From: Gemmata palustris | GTDB lineage: Bacteria > Planctomycetota > Planctomycetia > Gemmatales > Gemmataceae | Direction of reading: 5' to 3' | Assembly: GCF_017939745.1 (NCBI RefSeq) | Contig: NZ_JAGKQQ010000001.1 | Location: 5,890,001 to 5,954,000, forward strand | Length of the DNA: 64,000 nucleotides | In this document: positions 33,805 through 43,067 of the stretch, in pieces | How positions within the stretch are numbered: the first letter of the stretch is position 1 | Layout of the letters: the number at the start of each line of letters is the position of its first letter | The notes under the pieces: generated by a model | Seen by the model: the letters and a program-made list of their open reading frames with translations, nothing else | What the model was told of the DNA's origin: nothing | Database searches by the model: none | Made by a program: the position numbers and the translations under genes

Positions 33805-35097
33805 ATGCCCACCCTACTCGTCGGCCCCACGCGGCAAAACTTGCTCCTGAGCCGGCTCGGGGATCTGCTCCAATCGCGCCCAGGGGTCGGGGGCCTCGAA
33901 CTCGTGACGTTCGACCGGGCCGCGGAGCGCGCCCAAAAGGGCGGGTTCGAGTTGGTGTTCGTAATTCTGGCGAGCGATTGCGTGGCCGAGTCGCTCGAAG
34001 TCGTCCGCGCCCTGCGGGCCACGGGCACCCACGTTCTCGTGGTGGGACCGGCGACCGACCCGAAACTGATCCTGGGGGCGATGCAAGCCGGCGGGGACCG
34101 GTTCCTGGACCAGGACGAACTGGAACCGGCCCTCGACAGCGAGCTCACCCGGTTGAACCTGACGAGCGGGGCCGAGGCCCGGCAGTTGATCGGCGTTCTG
34201 TCCGCGTCGGGCGGGTGCGGGGCGAGCACCATTGCGGTGAACCTCGCCGTTGTGCTCGCGAAAAAGTACGGGCGCTGCAACCTGATCGATCTGAACGTGA
34301 ACAAGGCCGATCTCGCGCCGCTCCTCGACCTGAAGCCCCAGTACACGCTCTCGAATCTTTGCCAGAACGAGGACCGGCTCGACCGGACGATGTACGAGAA
34401 GCTCTTGACGATCCACCCCTCGGGCACCGCGCTGCTCGCCGGGCCGCGGTTCCACGAAGAGGCGCGGGCCCTCACGATCTACGGAGTGGAACAGGCCGTT
34501 TCGCTCGCGTGCGAGGCCTTCTCCCAAGTCGTCGTGGACCTGGAGGACTGTATTCACGACGAGCAGGTCGCGGTCCTGGGACGCGCCGACCGGATCCTCC
34601 TCGTCTGCCGACTCGATTTCACCGCGATCCGGAACGCCCGGCGCGCGATGGACCACCTCGCCGCGCGGGGCGTTCCGCGCGACCGGATCGAGGTGGTTAT
34701 GAACCACACGGGCCTACCGAACGAGCTCTCCGTGGACGACGCGGAAATGGCACTCGGGGTGAAGGTGACGCACCTGATCCCGCACGCCCCCGGAGAAATG
34801 GGGTGGGCCACAAACGTGGGGATCCCGGCCGCGCTCAAGGACGACCGGGCGCCGGTGGTCCAGAGCATCGCCAAACTGGTCGGTCTGGACGCCCCGGTGC
34901 CCCCGGCCCCGGACCTGCGCGCCCGGTTCGGCGCGTTTTACCGCGAGCGCGTGCTGCCCTGGGTCCGCACCCTGCGCGCGCGCTTCAACAGCCCGGCCCC
35001 GGTCCCCGCCCCGCCGCTCGCGGCGGAAACGAAGGTGTGCTATGAACCGATTTCCCCCCCGGAGCCCGCTGCCGATTCCCGAGCGTGTGCGTTCTGA
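33805..35097 (+). CDS. cpaE: TadZ/CpaE-like ParA-family protein
   Basis: A 430-residue protein. Residues 1-125 form an atypical receiver-like domain. From about 135 a ParA/MinD-type domain starts with GVLSASGGCGASTIAVNLA. Its Walker A lacks the usual lysines (GGCGAST instead of GKGGVGKT), which is known for many TadZ/CpaE proteins. VVVDLEDC near 247 stands in for Walker B. TadZ localises the pilus machine at the pole or membrane. It is the first gene of the operon and overlaps cpaF by 56 bases. The C-terminal 60 residues are Pro/Ala-rich. Confidence 0.85.
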   Translation: MPTLLVGPTRQNLLLSRLGDLLQSRPGVGGLELVTFDRAAERAQKGGFELVFVILASDCVAESLEVVRALRATGTHVLVVGPATDPKLILGAMQAGGDRFLDQDELEPALDSELTRLNLTSGAEARQLIGVLSASGGCGASTIAVNLAVVLAKKYGRCNLIDLNVNKADLAPLLDLKPQYTLSNLCQNEDRLDRTMYEKLLTIHPSGTALLAGPRFHEEARALTIYGVEQAVSLACEAFSQVVVDLEDCIHDEQVAVLGRADRILLVCRLDFTAIRNARRAMDHLAARGVPRDRIEVVMNHTGLPNELSVDDAEMALGVKVTHLIPHAPGEMGWATNVGIPAALKDDRAPVVQSIAKLVGLDAPVPPAPDLRARFGAFYRERVLPWVRTLRARFNSPAPVPAPPLAAETKVCYEPISPPEPAADSRACAF

Positions 35098-36406
35098 CGC
35101 CCCCGTCGCGCAATCCGACGGATCGGACGACGTGCGCCGGTTCAAGGCCCAGTTGCACCGCCGGCTCGTGGTCGGGATGGACCTGTCCGCGCTCAACGCG
35201 ATGTCCCGCGACCAGCTCCGGCAGGAGGTGCGCCGGGTCGCGGAGGAACTGTGCCAGCGCAGCCCGAACCTGCTCAACCAGCAGGAGCGCGAGCGCCTGG
35301 TCAACGAGGTGCTGGACGAAACGTTCGGGCTGGGCCCGCTCGAAACCCTGATGCGCGACCCGACGATCAGCGACATCCTGATCAACGGCCCGCACACGGT
35401 CTACGTCGAGCGCGGCGGGCGCCTCGAACTGACCGACGTGAGATTCACCGACGCGGCCCACCTGCTCCACATCGTGCAGCGCATGGTCACCCAGACCGGG
35501 CGCCGCGTGGACGAAACGTGCCCGATGGTGGACAGCCGGCTCCCGGACGGGAGCCGCATCAACGCCATCATCCCGCCGCTCGCGCTGGACGGGGCGCTGG
35601 TCTCGATCCGCCGGTTCAGCGCGACGCCGATCCGCGCCGCCGACCTGGTCGCGAACCGGTCCGTGCCGCAGGAGATGATGGAGTTCCTCGAGGTGTGCAT
35701 CCGCGCCCGCCTGAACATCGTGGTGTCCGGCGGGACCGGGAGCGGGAAGACGACGCTCCTGAACGCGCTCTCCGCGTTCATCCCGGCCAACGAGCGGGTC
35801 ATCACCATCGAGGACGCGGCCGAACTGAAGCTCCAGCAGCCGCACATCGGCCGGCTCGAGACCCGGCCGAACAACATCGAGGGCGCGGGGGCCGTCGGGA
35901 CCCGCGACCTCGTGCGCAACGCCCTCCGGATGCGCCCGGACCGGATCGTGGTCGGCGAGTGCCGCGGGCCGGAAGCGCTGGACATGCTGCAGGCGATGAA
36001 CACCGGGCACGACGGGAGCCTGACCACGGTCCACGCGAACGACACGCGCGAGGCGCTCGGCCGGTTGGAGGTGATGGTCGGTATGGCCGGGTTCGACCTC
36101 CCAATGTGGGTGATCCGGCGCCAGATCGCCGCGGCCGTGAACGTCGTGGTGCAGGTGAGCCGCCTGGTCGGGGGGGCGCGGAAGGTGGTGAAGGTGTCCG
36201 AGGTGACCGGCACCGAGGGCGAGAACTTCGCAATGCAGGACCTGTTCGTGTTCAAACAAACCGGGGTGGACGGCGACCGCCGCGCGCAGGGGTGCTTCCA
36301 CGCGACCGGGCTGCGGCCCAACTGTATGGAGCGCCTGGAGGCGCACGGGTTGACGCTCTCAATGGACCTGTTCCGCAAGCGCATGCTCCAGCCCGGGGCG
36401 CGCTAG
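35042..36406 (+). CDS. cpaF: TadA/CpaF secretion ATPase
   Basis: A 454-residue PilT/GspE-superfamily ATPase that drives Flp pilus assembly. An N-terminal domain (about 30-180) contains RRVDETCPMVDSRLPDGSR. Walker A is GGTGSGKTTLLNAL near 232-245. The Asp box, Walker B (DRIVVGECRGPEALDML) and the conserved TVHAN stretch follow. Length and motif order fit CpaF. The ATG at 35042 follows a GAAGGTG ribosome binding site and overlaps the end of cpaE. It acts at the cytoplasmic face with TadB and TadC. Confidence 0.95.
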   Translation: MNRFPPRSPLPIPERVRSDAPVAQSDGSDDVRRFKAQLHRRLVVGMDLSALNAMSRDQLRQEVRRVAEELCQRSPNLLNQQERERLVNEVLDETFGLGPLETLMRDPTISDILINGPHTVYVERGGRLELTDVRFTDAAHLLHIVQRMVTQTGRRVDETCPMVDSRLPDGSRINAIIPPLALDGALVSIRRFSATPIRAADLVANRSVPQEMMEFLEVCIRARLNIVVSGGTGSGKTTLLNALSAFIPANERVITIEDAAELKLQQPHIGRLETRPNNIEGAGAVGTRDLVRNALRMRPDRIVVGECRGPEALDMLQAMNTGHDGSLTTVHANDTREALGRLEVMVGMAGFDLPMWVIRRQIAAAVNVVVQVSRLVGGARKVVKVSEVTGTEGENFAMQDLFVFKQTGVDGDRRAQGCFHATGLRPNCMERLEAHGLTLSMDLFRKRMLQPGAR

Positions 36407-36436
36407 AGCCGGCGCCGCGGCGCTGGGGAAGGCCTC

Positions 36437-37414
36437 ATGTTGCAGATCGGTATCTTCGTCGCGGTGACCGCCGGCTCGCTGACCCTGTTCCGGCTCGCGG
36501 CCGAGCGGTGGGCACCGGCACGGTCCCGGTTCCGCAGGCGCTTGGCCGAAGAGTTCCGCGGTGACGGCGCCCGAGACGTCCCGAGCCCGCTGTACAAGAC
36601 GCTCGACATCCTCGACGCCCCCGCCGGCGGGGACCAAGCGCCCGCAGGAACGGGCACCGGTGCGAACCGACCGGCCGACTCGTGGCGGGTGCGCGGGGAC
36701 GAGTTTTTGCGCCAGGCTGGCACCGCGCTGAGCGCGCGCCAGTTCCTCGGGATCGTTGTCTGTGCGGCCGCGGGCGGCGGGGTACTCGGACTCGTGTCCG
36801 GGGGCGCGGTGGTCGGGTGCGTAGCCGGGTGCGCGGGTGCGGTCGCTCCCCTCGTGGTCGCCAACGTTCGGCGGAAGGCCCGCCGCGAAAAGTACGTGGC
36901 GCAAATCGTCGGCGCGTTCGAGCTGATGGCCCGCGTGTTGCGCGCCGGGCAATCGGTCCCGGAGGCGTTCCGCGCCGCCGTGGAATCATTCGGCGACCCG
37001 CTCCGCGGGGAATTCGGCCGGTGCCTGCACCAGATCGAACACGGGCTGCGCCCGGAAACCGCGCTCCGCGAACTGAGCCAGCGGGCGGGAGTGCTCGAGC
37101 TCCAGATCTTCGTTGTGACTATGAACGTGCAGCGGCAAACCGGCGGGAACCTGTCGGAGGTTCTGGACCGGCTCGCGGGCGTGGTTCGCACGCGGCTCCG
37201 GATGCGCCAAAAGATCCGCGCGCTCACCGCGGAGGGGCGGCTCCAGAGCTTCACACTGACCGTGATGCCGGTGGTCACGTTCGGGGTGATGTACGCCCTG
37301 AACCGGGAGTACGCGGAGGCACTGTTCACACAGTGGCGCCTGCTCCTGTTGGCCGTGGCGTGCATGAGCGCGGGTACGTTCTGGATTCGGAACATCATGA
37401 ATTTCGAGGGCTAG
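36437..37414 (+). CDS. tadB: TadB inner-membrane platform protein
   Basis: A 325-residue protein with N-terminal hydrophobic segments (1-20, about 98-140) and a T2SF/GspF-type domain at about 155-285 (IVGAFELMARVLRAGQSVPE; VQRQTGGNLSEVLDRLAG, the family signature). Two C-terminal helices follow. TadB and TadC form the platform that converts the work of TadA into pilus growth. The gene starts 30 bases after cpaF and ends five bases before tadC. Confidence 0.92.
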   Translation: MLQIGIFVAVTAGSLTLFRLAAERWAPARSRFRRRLAEEFRGDGARDVPSPLYKTLDILDAPAGGDQAPAGTGTGANRPADSWRVRGDEFLRQAGTALSARQFLGIVVCAAAGGGVLGLVSGGAVVGCVAGCAGAVAPLVVANVRRKARREKYVAQIVGAFELMARVLRAGQSVPEAFRAAVESFGDPLRGEFGRCLHQIEHGLRPETALRELSQRAGVLELQIFVVTMNVQRQTGGNLSEVLDRLAGVVRTRLRMRQKIRALTAEGRLQSFTLTVMPVVTFGVMYALNREYAEALFTQWRLLLLAVACMSAGTFWIRNIMNFEG

Positions 37415-37419
37415 AATCC

Positions 37420-38340
37420 ATGCTCACGGTTGTGCTCGGGGCGCTCGCGTTCTTCGCCGTGACCGCCGGGGTCATGGTCGCCGGGCGCCACCTGGAATCC
37501 CGGCCGTCCAACGACCAGCGCCGGGCCGCGGACCGCTTGCGCGCGCTGGCCGACGGCCCCGGAGCGGGCGACGGGGACCCGCGCCGCGGGTTCCGAGACA
37601 CCGTCGCGCGCCTGGGCAGCCGGCTCGTGCCGCGGAACGGCGCGCGGGCCGCCGCACTCGCGTCCCGCCTGGCGCTCGCGGGCTACCGCGACCCGTCGGT
37701 GGTGCTGTACTACACCGCGTTCCAACTCGCCGCGGTGATCGCGTTGGCCGGGGCCGCGGGCGGCACATCGGCGGCCCTGGACACGGGGTGGAAGCGGGCG
37801 GCGATGTGGGCGCCCGTGGGGGGCGCGGTTGGGCTCATCGCCCCGACGTTCCTATTAACGTCCCGCGTGAACAAGCGCCAGCGCGCCATACGCAACGCCC
37901 TGCCGGACGCTCTGGACATCATGGTGCTGAGCGTGGAGGGGGGCGCCAGCCTCAACGCCGCGCTGAACTGGGCGGCCGAAGAAATTCAAACGGTTCACCC
38001 GGTTCTCGGCGCAGAACTCGTGGTTGTTCAGCGCGAAGTCCAATTGGGTCTTTCGACCGGGGAAGCGTTCCGAGCGTTCGCCGACCGGTGCGGGATCGAA
38101 GAGGCCCGGGACCTCGCAGCGGCGCTCCTTCAAACGGAGAAGTACGGGGCCAGTGTGGGGAAGGCACTACGGGCGTATGCGGATTCGGCCCGGCAGGAGC
38201 GCCAGGTGTGGGCCGAGGAAGTGGCACAGAAGGCCTCCGTCAAAATTGTGTTCCCGATGCTGCTGTGCATCTTCCCCGCGATCTTCATTGTGCTCCTGGG
38301 GCCGGCGGCGATGCAGATGTCGAAGATTTTCGCGCGCTAA
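37420..38340 (+). CDS. tadC: TadC inner-membrane platform protein
   Basis: A 306-residue protein. It has an N-terminal helix (2-22), two central helices (about 103-150) and a T2SF domain (LPDALDIMVLSVEGGASLNA; LLQTEKYGASVGKALRAYAD) with a C-terminal helix pair (VFPMLLCIFPAIFIVLL). The start at 37420, five bases after the tadB stop, is preferred; the much longer frame overlaps tadB and lacks sense. It partners TadB in the pilus platform. Confidence 0.92.
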   Translation: MLTVVLGALAFFAVTAGVMVAGRHLESRPSNDQRRAADRLRALADGPGAGDGDPRRGFRDTVARLGSRLVPRNGARAAALASRLALAGYRDPSVVLYYTAFQLAAVIALAGAAGGTSAALDTGWKRAAMWAPVGGAVGLIAPTFLLTSRVNKRQRAIRNALPDALDIMVLSVEGGASLNAALNWAAEEIQTVHPVLGAELVVVQREVQLGLSTGEAFRAFADRCGIEEARDLAAALLQTEKYGASVGKALRAYADSARQERQVWAEEVAQKASVKIVFPMLLCIFPAIFIVLLGPAAMQMSKIFAR

Positions 38341-38374
38341 GGGCGCCCCGAGAGTTGAGCAAAGGAGCCGAACT

Positions 38375-38800
38375 GTGGTCCGATGTACTCCCGAGTCGAA
38401 ACGCCCCCCTCGTGGGGCCGCGGCGGTCGAACTGGTCGTGCTCTTGCCCTTCTTGGCGCTGCTGTTCGCGGCCGGGGTCGATTTCGCGCGCGTGTTCCGG
38501 GCGACGCAAATCCTCCAGAGCGCGGCGAGTTCCGCCAGCTCTTACGCGACCGGAACCGCTTGGACGCCGGCCTCAACAACGACAACCGCGGACGCCGCGA
38601 AAGCCGCCGCCGTGACCCAGGGTGCGGCCCTCGACCCGCCACTGAACACGAGCCAGGTCGCGATCACGGCTACCAGCAGCACGGTGACCGTAACGGTGAC
38701 CTACGACTTCCCGCTGTTTTGCGGGTTCATCGTGCCCGGGGGTAAAGTTCAACTCCAGCGCACAGCAATCGCCCCGGTCGCTCTGCGTCCCGGTGATTGA
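38375..38800 (+). CDS. TadE-like pseudopilin
   Basis: A 141-residue protein with a GTG start at 38375 behind AAAGGAG at 38361-38367. GAAAVELVVLLPFLALLFAA at about 14-33 is the TadE-type processing site and membrane helix (Glu at +5 of the mature form). The outer part is Thr/Ala-rich with strands (TVTVTYDFPLF). TadE-like minor pseudopilins are cut by the prepilin peptidase and support Flp pilus assembly. It lies directly after tadC in the same operon. Confidence 0.85.
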   Translation: MVRCTPESKRPPRGAAAVELVVLLPFLALLFAAGVDFARVFRATQILQSAASSASSYATGTAWTPASTTTTADAAKAAAVTQGAALDPPLNTSQVAITATSSTVTVTVTYDFPLFCGFIVPGGKVQLQRTAIAPVALRPGD

Positions 38801-38851
38801 GTCGATCCGTAAAGAAACCGCGCGCCTCACAGTCAGACGAAAGGGACCGCA

Positions 38852-39334
38852 ATGTTACTCGCCCCTTCGCCCCGGCGCACCGGGGCCACGGCCGTCGAAA
38901 CCGCGATCGTTCTGAGCGTGCTTTTTTTACTGGTTTGCGGGCTGATTATCGGCGGGATCGGCGTCTTCCGCCACCAGCAGGTCACGTGTCTCGCTTGCGA
39001 GGGCGCGCGGTGGGCCAGTACGCACGGGGGGGAGTACGAGAAGGAGCCGAACACGAGTGCGGTGAGCCTGCAGCAAATCATCGATCAGGCGGTGACACCG
39101 AAGACCGTCGGGATGAACCCCGCAGACGTGAGCGTCAAGGTCGAGTGGATCGACCGCTCAACTGACACCGCATGGGACTGGGACTCGGCGCCGAGGGACA
39201 TGCGCTCGATCACCCCGATGGGAGAGTACGTCAGCAACACCGTTCGCGTCACCGTTACCTACCGGTGGCCCGCCGGAATGTTTTGGGGGACGACAACCAT
39301 GCAGAGCGTGTGCGAACTGCCCATGTCCAATTGA
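38852..39334 (+). CDS. TadE/TadF-like pseudopilin
   Basis: A 160-residue protein. GATAVETAIVLSVLFLLVCG at 11-30 is again a TadE-type cleavage and membrane segment. It is followed by ARWASTHGGEYEKEP and a strand-rich outer domain (VSNTVRVTVTYRWPAG) similar to that of the preceding TadE-like protein. It starts 51 bases after that gene. It is probably a second minor pseudopilin of the same pilus. Confidence 0.82.
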   Translation: MLLAPSPRRTGATAVETAIVLSVLFLLVCGLIIGGIGVFRHQQVTCLACEGARWASTHGGEYEKEPNTSAVSLQQIIDQAVTPKTVGMNPADVSVKVEWIDRSTDTAWDWDSAPRDMRSITPMGEYVSNTVRVTVTYRWPAGMFWGTTTMQSVCELPMSN

Positions 39335-39356
39335 GGCGCCGGTCGGCGAGGGAGCA

Positions 39357-39713
39357 ATGTACGCACGAACTCAGAAGTACCGGCGCGGGGCCGTTCTCGT
39401 TACGGTCGCGATCCGCCTTCCCGTTTTGATCGGTGTGATCGCACTGCACCCGGGCGGCAGGCGCATGTGCGACGAGCGCCGGCGCGCCCGGGCCGCGGCC
39501 GATGCTTCTGCGCGGGCCGCGGGCGCCGATCTGTACACGAATTACTGGACGAACCACGGAACGGACCCAACTGAGAGCCCCCGCGCCGCCGCCGCCGAAC
39601 AGGTAGCGCTCGCGAACGGCGACCCGGTGCCCGCCGTGACCGCGAACATCCCCCCGACTTCTGGAACCTACTCGGGGCACCCCGCCCCGCGTCGCCGACG
39701 TGCGCGCCGTTGA
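39357..39713 (+). pseudogene. Truncated TadG-like gene
   Basis: A 118-codon frame whose first 105 residues match the N-terminus of the TadG-like protein at 26666-27928: RRGAVLVTVAIRLPVLIGVI, then CDERRRARAAADASARAAGA, NYWTNHGTD and TSGTYSGHP. After TSGTYSGHP the match stops and the frame ends PRRRRARR, so about 300 residues are missing. Changes such as LHPGG for LNLDGG in the helix exit suggest decay. It sits where tadG is expected, at the end of the operon. Confidence 0.7.
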
Positions 39714-39750
39714 ATAACCCCCTTGATACCGTTGCCAGAGGGAGCACCCC

Positions 39751-41331
39751 ATGTGGAGCACCGCCGCGCTGGAAGCCGTCGAACCCGTGCTCGAAGAGTC
39801 CCCGGAGGTGCTCCGTTGGCAGTTCCTCCGGAACCTGCGTGCCAGCCGGTTGCTCTCGCCCGCGGACGTCGAGCTCATCGAGCGGGCGGCCCCGGCCGCG
39901 CGGGCCAGCGACATCCAGCAGATGCTGCTCGAACAGGGGCTCCTCACGGAGTACCAGTTGAGCCGCATCCGCGACGGGAACCCGCAGGGGCTGGTTCTGG
40001 GCCAGTACCGGATCCTCGACGAGATCGGCGGGGGCGGCTTCGGCCAGGTGTTCAAGGCCCAGCACATGGTGCTCGAGCGCACGGTGGCGCTCAAGCTGGT
40101 CACCCTCGACTACTGCCAGAGCCGGTTGTACCGGGACGTGTTTCGTCGCGAGGTCGCCGCCGTCACGCGGCTCAACCACCCGAACGTGGCACTCACGTTC
40201 GACGCTAATGAGATCGACGACGTACTGTTTTTGGCGCTGGAGTTCGTCGCCGGGGTGACGCTCCACACCTACGTTCACGAGAACGGTCCGCTGCCCATCC
40301 CGCTGGCGCGCGCGATCATGCTGCAGATCGCGCAGGGCATCTGGCACGCGCACGAGAACGGAGTGATCCACCGGGACATCAAACCGGCGAACGTTCTCAT
40401 TTCCGAGGGCTCGGGGCCGGCCGGTTCGACGAGCGCCGAGCCGGTCCGGGTGAAGGTGATCGACTTCGGTCTGGCGCGGTTGTACCCACGGGGCGACGAG
40501 CCGACCGGCACCCTACTCGCCGACGCGGGCGCGGTCGTCGGTACCCCGGCGTTTATGGCACCCGAACAAGCCCGGAACTTTCACGAGGCCGACGCGCGCT
40601 CGGACCTGTACAGCCTGGGGTGTACGTTTTACTACCTGCTAACGGCGCAACTCCCGTTCGAGGGCGCTACGTGCCGGCTCACGCTCGAAATGCACGCGAA
40701 CAAGGCCGTGAGATCGGTTCGTGACCTGCGCCCCGATGTCCCTCACGGATTGGCCGCGGTCGTCCAGCGCCTGCTCGCGAAGGACCCGGTCGATCGCTAC
40801 CAGAGCGCGGCGGACCTGTGCGCAGCGTTGAACGACGTTCTGCTCTCCGGAATGTTTGATGACGGGAACCGGGCACCCGGGATGCTGTCGAACTCGTGTT
40901 CCTCTACGCCCCCGGTCCTCCCGCCCCCAACGAGTCGTGTCGAACCGGAATCGGAAGTCACCGTTATTCGCGCCGAGGAACCCGCGCACGTGCTCCCGGC
41001 GGCGGCCCAGCGGCTCTGGTTAGAGTGGTGCGTGGTCGTTGAGGCGTGCGCTGGCGGTCAAACATTGAACATTTCGGACGTTCAATACGCCGAATTGTAC
41101 CGGGCGCTGATCTCGGCCCTCGGGCCAACTACGCCCGCCACCGCGGGTCGGACCACGGGGCCGTGCGACCAGATCGCGGTACTCGTCGAACCGTGGGTGA
41201 CACTGAAGGCGCTCCGCACCCTGGACCGGGCATCCGTCGCTGAATTGTGGCAGTTGTGCCAGCGCTACGACTCGTATTTTGCGCCCGCTTCAGCTCCAAA
41301 AGCGCGGCGGCGGTGGTGGCAAATGTTTTGA
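39751..41331 (+). CDS. Ser/Thr protein kinase (Hanks type)
   Basis: A 526-residue protein. An N-terminal helical region (1-80), common in planctomycete kinases, precedes the kinase domain (about 84-370): Gly loop GGGGFGQV at 93-100, Lys115 in VALKLV, HRDIKPAN with Asp209, DFG with Asp238 and APEQ near 273. All catalytic residues are present, so it should be active. The C-terminal 150 residues have no known domain, and no transmembrane helix is visible. GAGGGAG lies ahead of the ATG. It follows the tad genes by 37 bases and may be co-transcribed and modify pilus proteins; that is inferred. Confidence 0.9.
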   Translation: MWSTAALEAVEPVLEESPEVLRWQFLRNLRASRLLSPADVELIERAAPAARASDIQQMLLEQGLLTEYQLSRIRDGNPQGLVLGQYRILDEIGGGGFGQVFKAQHMVLERTVALKLVTLDYCQSRLYRDVFRREVAAVTRLNHPNVALTFDANEIDDVLFLALEFVAGVTLHTYVHENGPLPIPLARAIMLQIAQGIWHAHENGVIHRDIKPANVLISEGSGPAGSTSAEPVRVKVIDFGLARLYPRGDEPTGTLLADAGAVVGTPAFMAPEQARNFHEADARSDLYSLGCTFYYLLTAQLPFEGATCRLTLEMHANKAVRSVRDLRPDVPHGLAAVVQRLLAKDPVDRYQSAADLCAALNDVLLSGMFDDGNRAPGMLSNSCSSTPPVLPPPTSRVEPESEVTVIRAEEPAHVLPAAAQRLWLEWCVVVEACAGGQTLNISDVQYAELYRALISALGPTTPATAGRTTGPCDQIAVLVEPWVTLKALRTLDRASVAELWQLCQRYDSYFAPASAPKARRRWWQMF

Positions 41332-41379
41332 ATTTTACATATTTATAATAAACATAACATTACGACAAATTTATAGTCG

Positions 41380-41916
41380 CTATTTCAATTGGGACGATTC
41401 GTCGGCATCCAACATCTCGCGCACTTTTCGGGCGAGTGCGTCTTGGGTGAACGGCTTGTGAAGGAAATTCAATTGCTGCGGCCGGACCCCGTGAGGCGCC
41501 AAGGCGTCTCCGGGGTAACCACTGATGTAGAGCACCCGCGCCTCGGGGTGCGACACGCGAACCGCCTCCGCGACCTTGCGCCCGTTCATCCCGCCGGGCA
41601 TCACCACATCCGAAATCAGCAGATCGATTCGAGGACCATGTGCCAGAGCCGTGCGCCGCGCGTCCGGGCCGTCGCACGCTTCCAGAACATTGTACCCGTA
41701 GCGCCGGAGTACCCGCGTGACGAACGCGCGCACCGCGATTTCGTCCTCGACCAGAAGCACCGTCTCCCGCCCGTGCGGGGCCGGTTGTGGCTCGGGCACG
41801 TCCCGGCGTCGGACTTCGCCGGTTCGGGGAAGAAAAAGCTCGCAAGTGGCCCCTAGCCCCGGCTCACTGTGGAGCTCAACGAACCCACCAACTTGCCGAG
41901 CGAACCCGTACACCAT
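41380..41916 (-). pseudogene. C-terminal fragment of a hybrid histidine kinase
   Basis: The 178-codon frame begins inside an HATPase domain: MVYGFARQVGGFVELHSEPG is the segment that normally follows the G2 box. It then contains a complete receiver (VLLVEDEIAVRAF; LLISDVVMPGG; FLHKPFTQDA). The PAS, HisKA and most ATPase parts are missing, and no kinase-like sequence continues beyond 41916. The receiver alone could still fold if expressed. It lies after an A/T-rich spacer (41332-41379). Confidence 0.75.
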
Positions 41917-42399
41917 TGCGTGGTGATTTTGCCCCGCGTGTAAAAGCCTTGACCTCAGCAGCTAGCTAACGCGGAAGGGATTAGCCGAGGTTCGAGTGGT
42001 GCGTTGTAGGGGTGATCGAAAGGGATTTCAGGCACGGCCCCGTAGTGTTTAGGCGACCCAATGCGGCGGCTCCGCACGTTCTTGGCCGCTCTGGTCGGTT
42101 CGGCCAAGAGCACGACTCGCGAGGGTTCGAGCCGGTCATGAGCCGCGCCCGGCTCTCTCGCCGGCTCAAGCCCCGATACTGCGGCGGAATTTAATGCAGC
42201 GGGTTGAACCGGTCTGCCTAAGTGCAAGGGCGCCCGGCTCTCACGTCAAGCCGCTGTTGCGGCGGTAAGGCACGAGTAGCCTGCGGTTGGATCGCCGCGA
42301 CCTCGTCGGGGGAGCACTTGTCCCACTCCAGACGGCTCCGGCTCTCCTGTCGGGCACAGGAGCGGCGCTGCCAACTTATCCACGACCTCTGCGAGTCAT
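41917..42399. other. Non-coding stretch
   Basis: About 480 bp in which no gene, RNA or clear regulatory element was recognised. It joins the truncated kinase to the lipoprotein gene and is probably decayed sequence. Confidence 0.4.
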
Positions 42400-42852
42400 T
42401 CATTTAGAGGTGCTGTCCGTACTCACGGTCTTCCAAACCGGAGATGCCGCTTTTGATGGGTCTCCCTTAACCGCCGCGACATGAGGGGATGAAATCGGGC
42501 TTATCACATCTCTGGATGAAGGCGCGATCGGCAATCGAGAGACCCCGTACCACTCCAACGTGATTGCTTCCTCGCGCACCGGGAGCGCGGTAATCGGCGC
42601 TCCACTTGAGCCTTCGATTTGCGCCGGAACGAGTTCCGTGCGAGCGATCGAGGGCCGGGACGCCGGAGACTTTTGGCCCCACGATGAGGGGGGAAGGAAC
42701 GGGGACGGGAGGCCCAAAGCAGGTTCACCGGTGGTGACGGGAAACGGGGGAAGAGAACGAGTTCCTTCGACCCGTGAACCGGGTGCGGCACACCCCGGGG
42801 CCGTCATCCCGATTGCTGTGAGCCACGCGCTGCACAAGACACAGTATCGCAT
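42400..42852 (-). CDS. Small putative lipoprotein
   Basis: A 150-residue protein starting MRYCVLCSAWLTAIGMTAPG. The leader ends in APGC, which approximates a lipobox, so the Cys at 21 may be lipidated. GGAG lies eight bases upstream of the ATG at 42852, favouring this start over the longer frame. The mature part is Ser/Pro-rich and shows no domain. It would be anchored in the cell envelope. No functional link to neighbours is visible. Confidence 0.5.
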   Translation of the reverse strand: MRYCVLCSAWLTAIGMTAPGCAAPGSRVEGTRSLPPFPVTTGEPALGLPSPFLPPSSWGQKSPASRPSIARTELVPAQIEGSSGAPITALPVREEAITLEWYGVSRLPIAPSSRDVISPISSPHVAAVKGDPSKAASPVWKTVSTDSTSK

Positions 42853-43067
42853 CGGATGCGCTCCACGAGAGCCGTCCCAACCACCAGGCTTATCGACATT
42901 ACTCGCCATTTCAATTAAACCACTTTAGCCGATCCTGTTATGACGACTTGACCCATATTTTCAGATCAAGAGGAGCTTAACAAGCGGCTCCCTGTGTTCG
43001 GCAGCGCCTTTGGCAAATCGCACAGTGCAAACGAGCACAAGCACCGTCGAGAAGAGCATCAACACCT

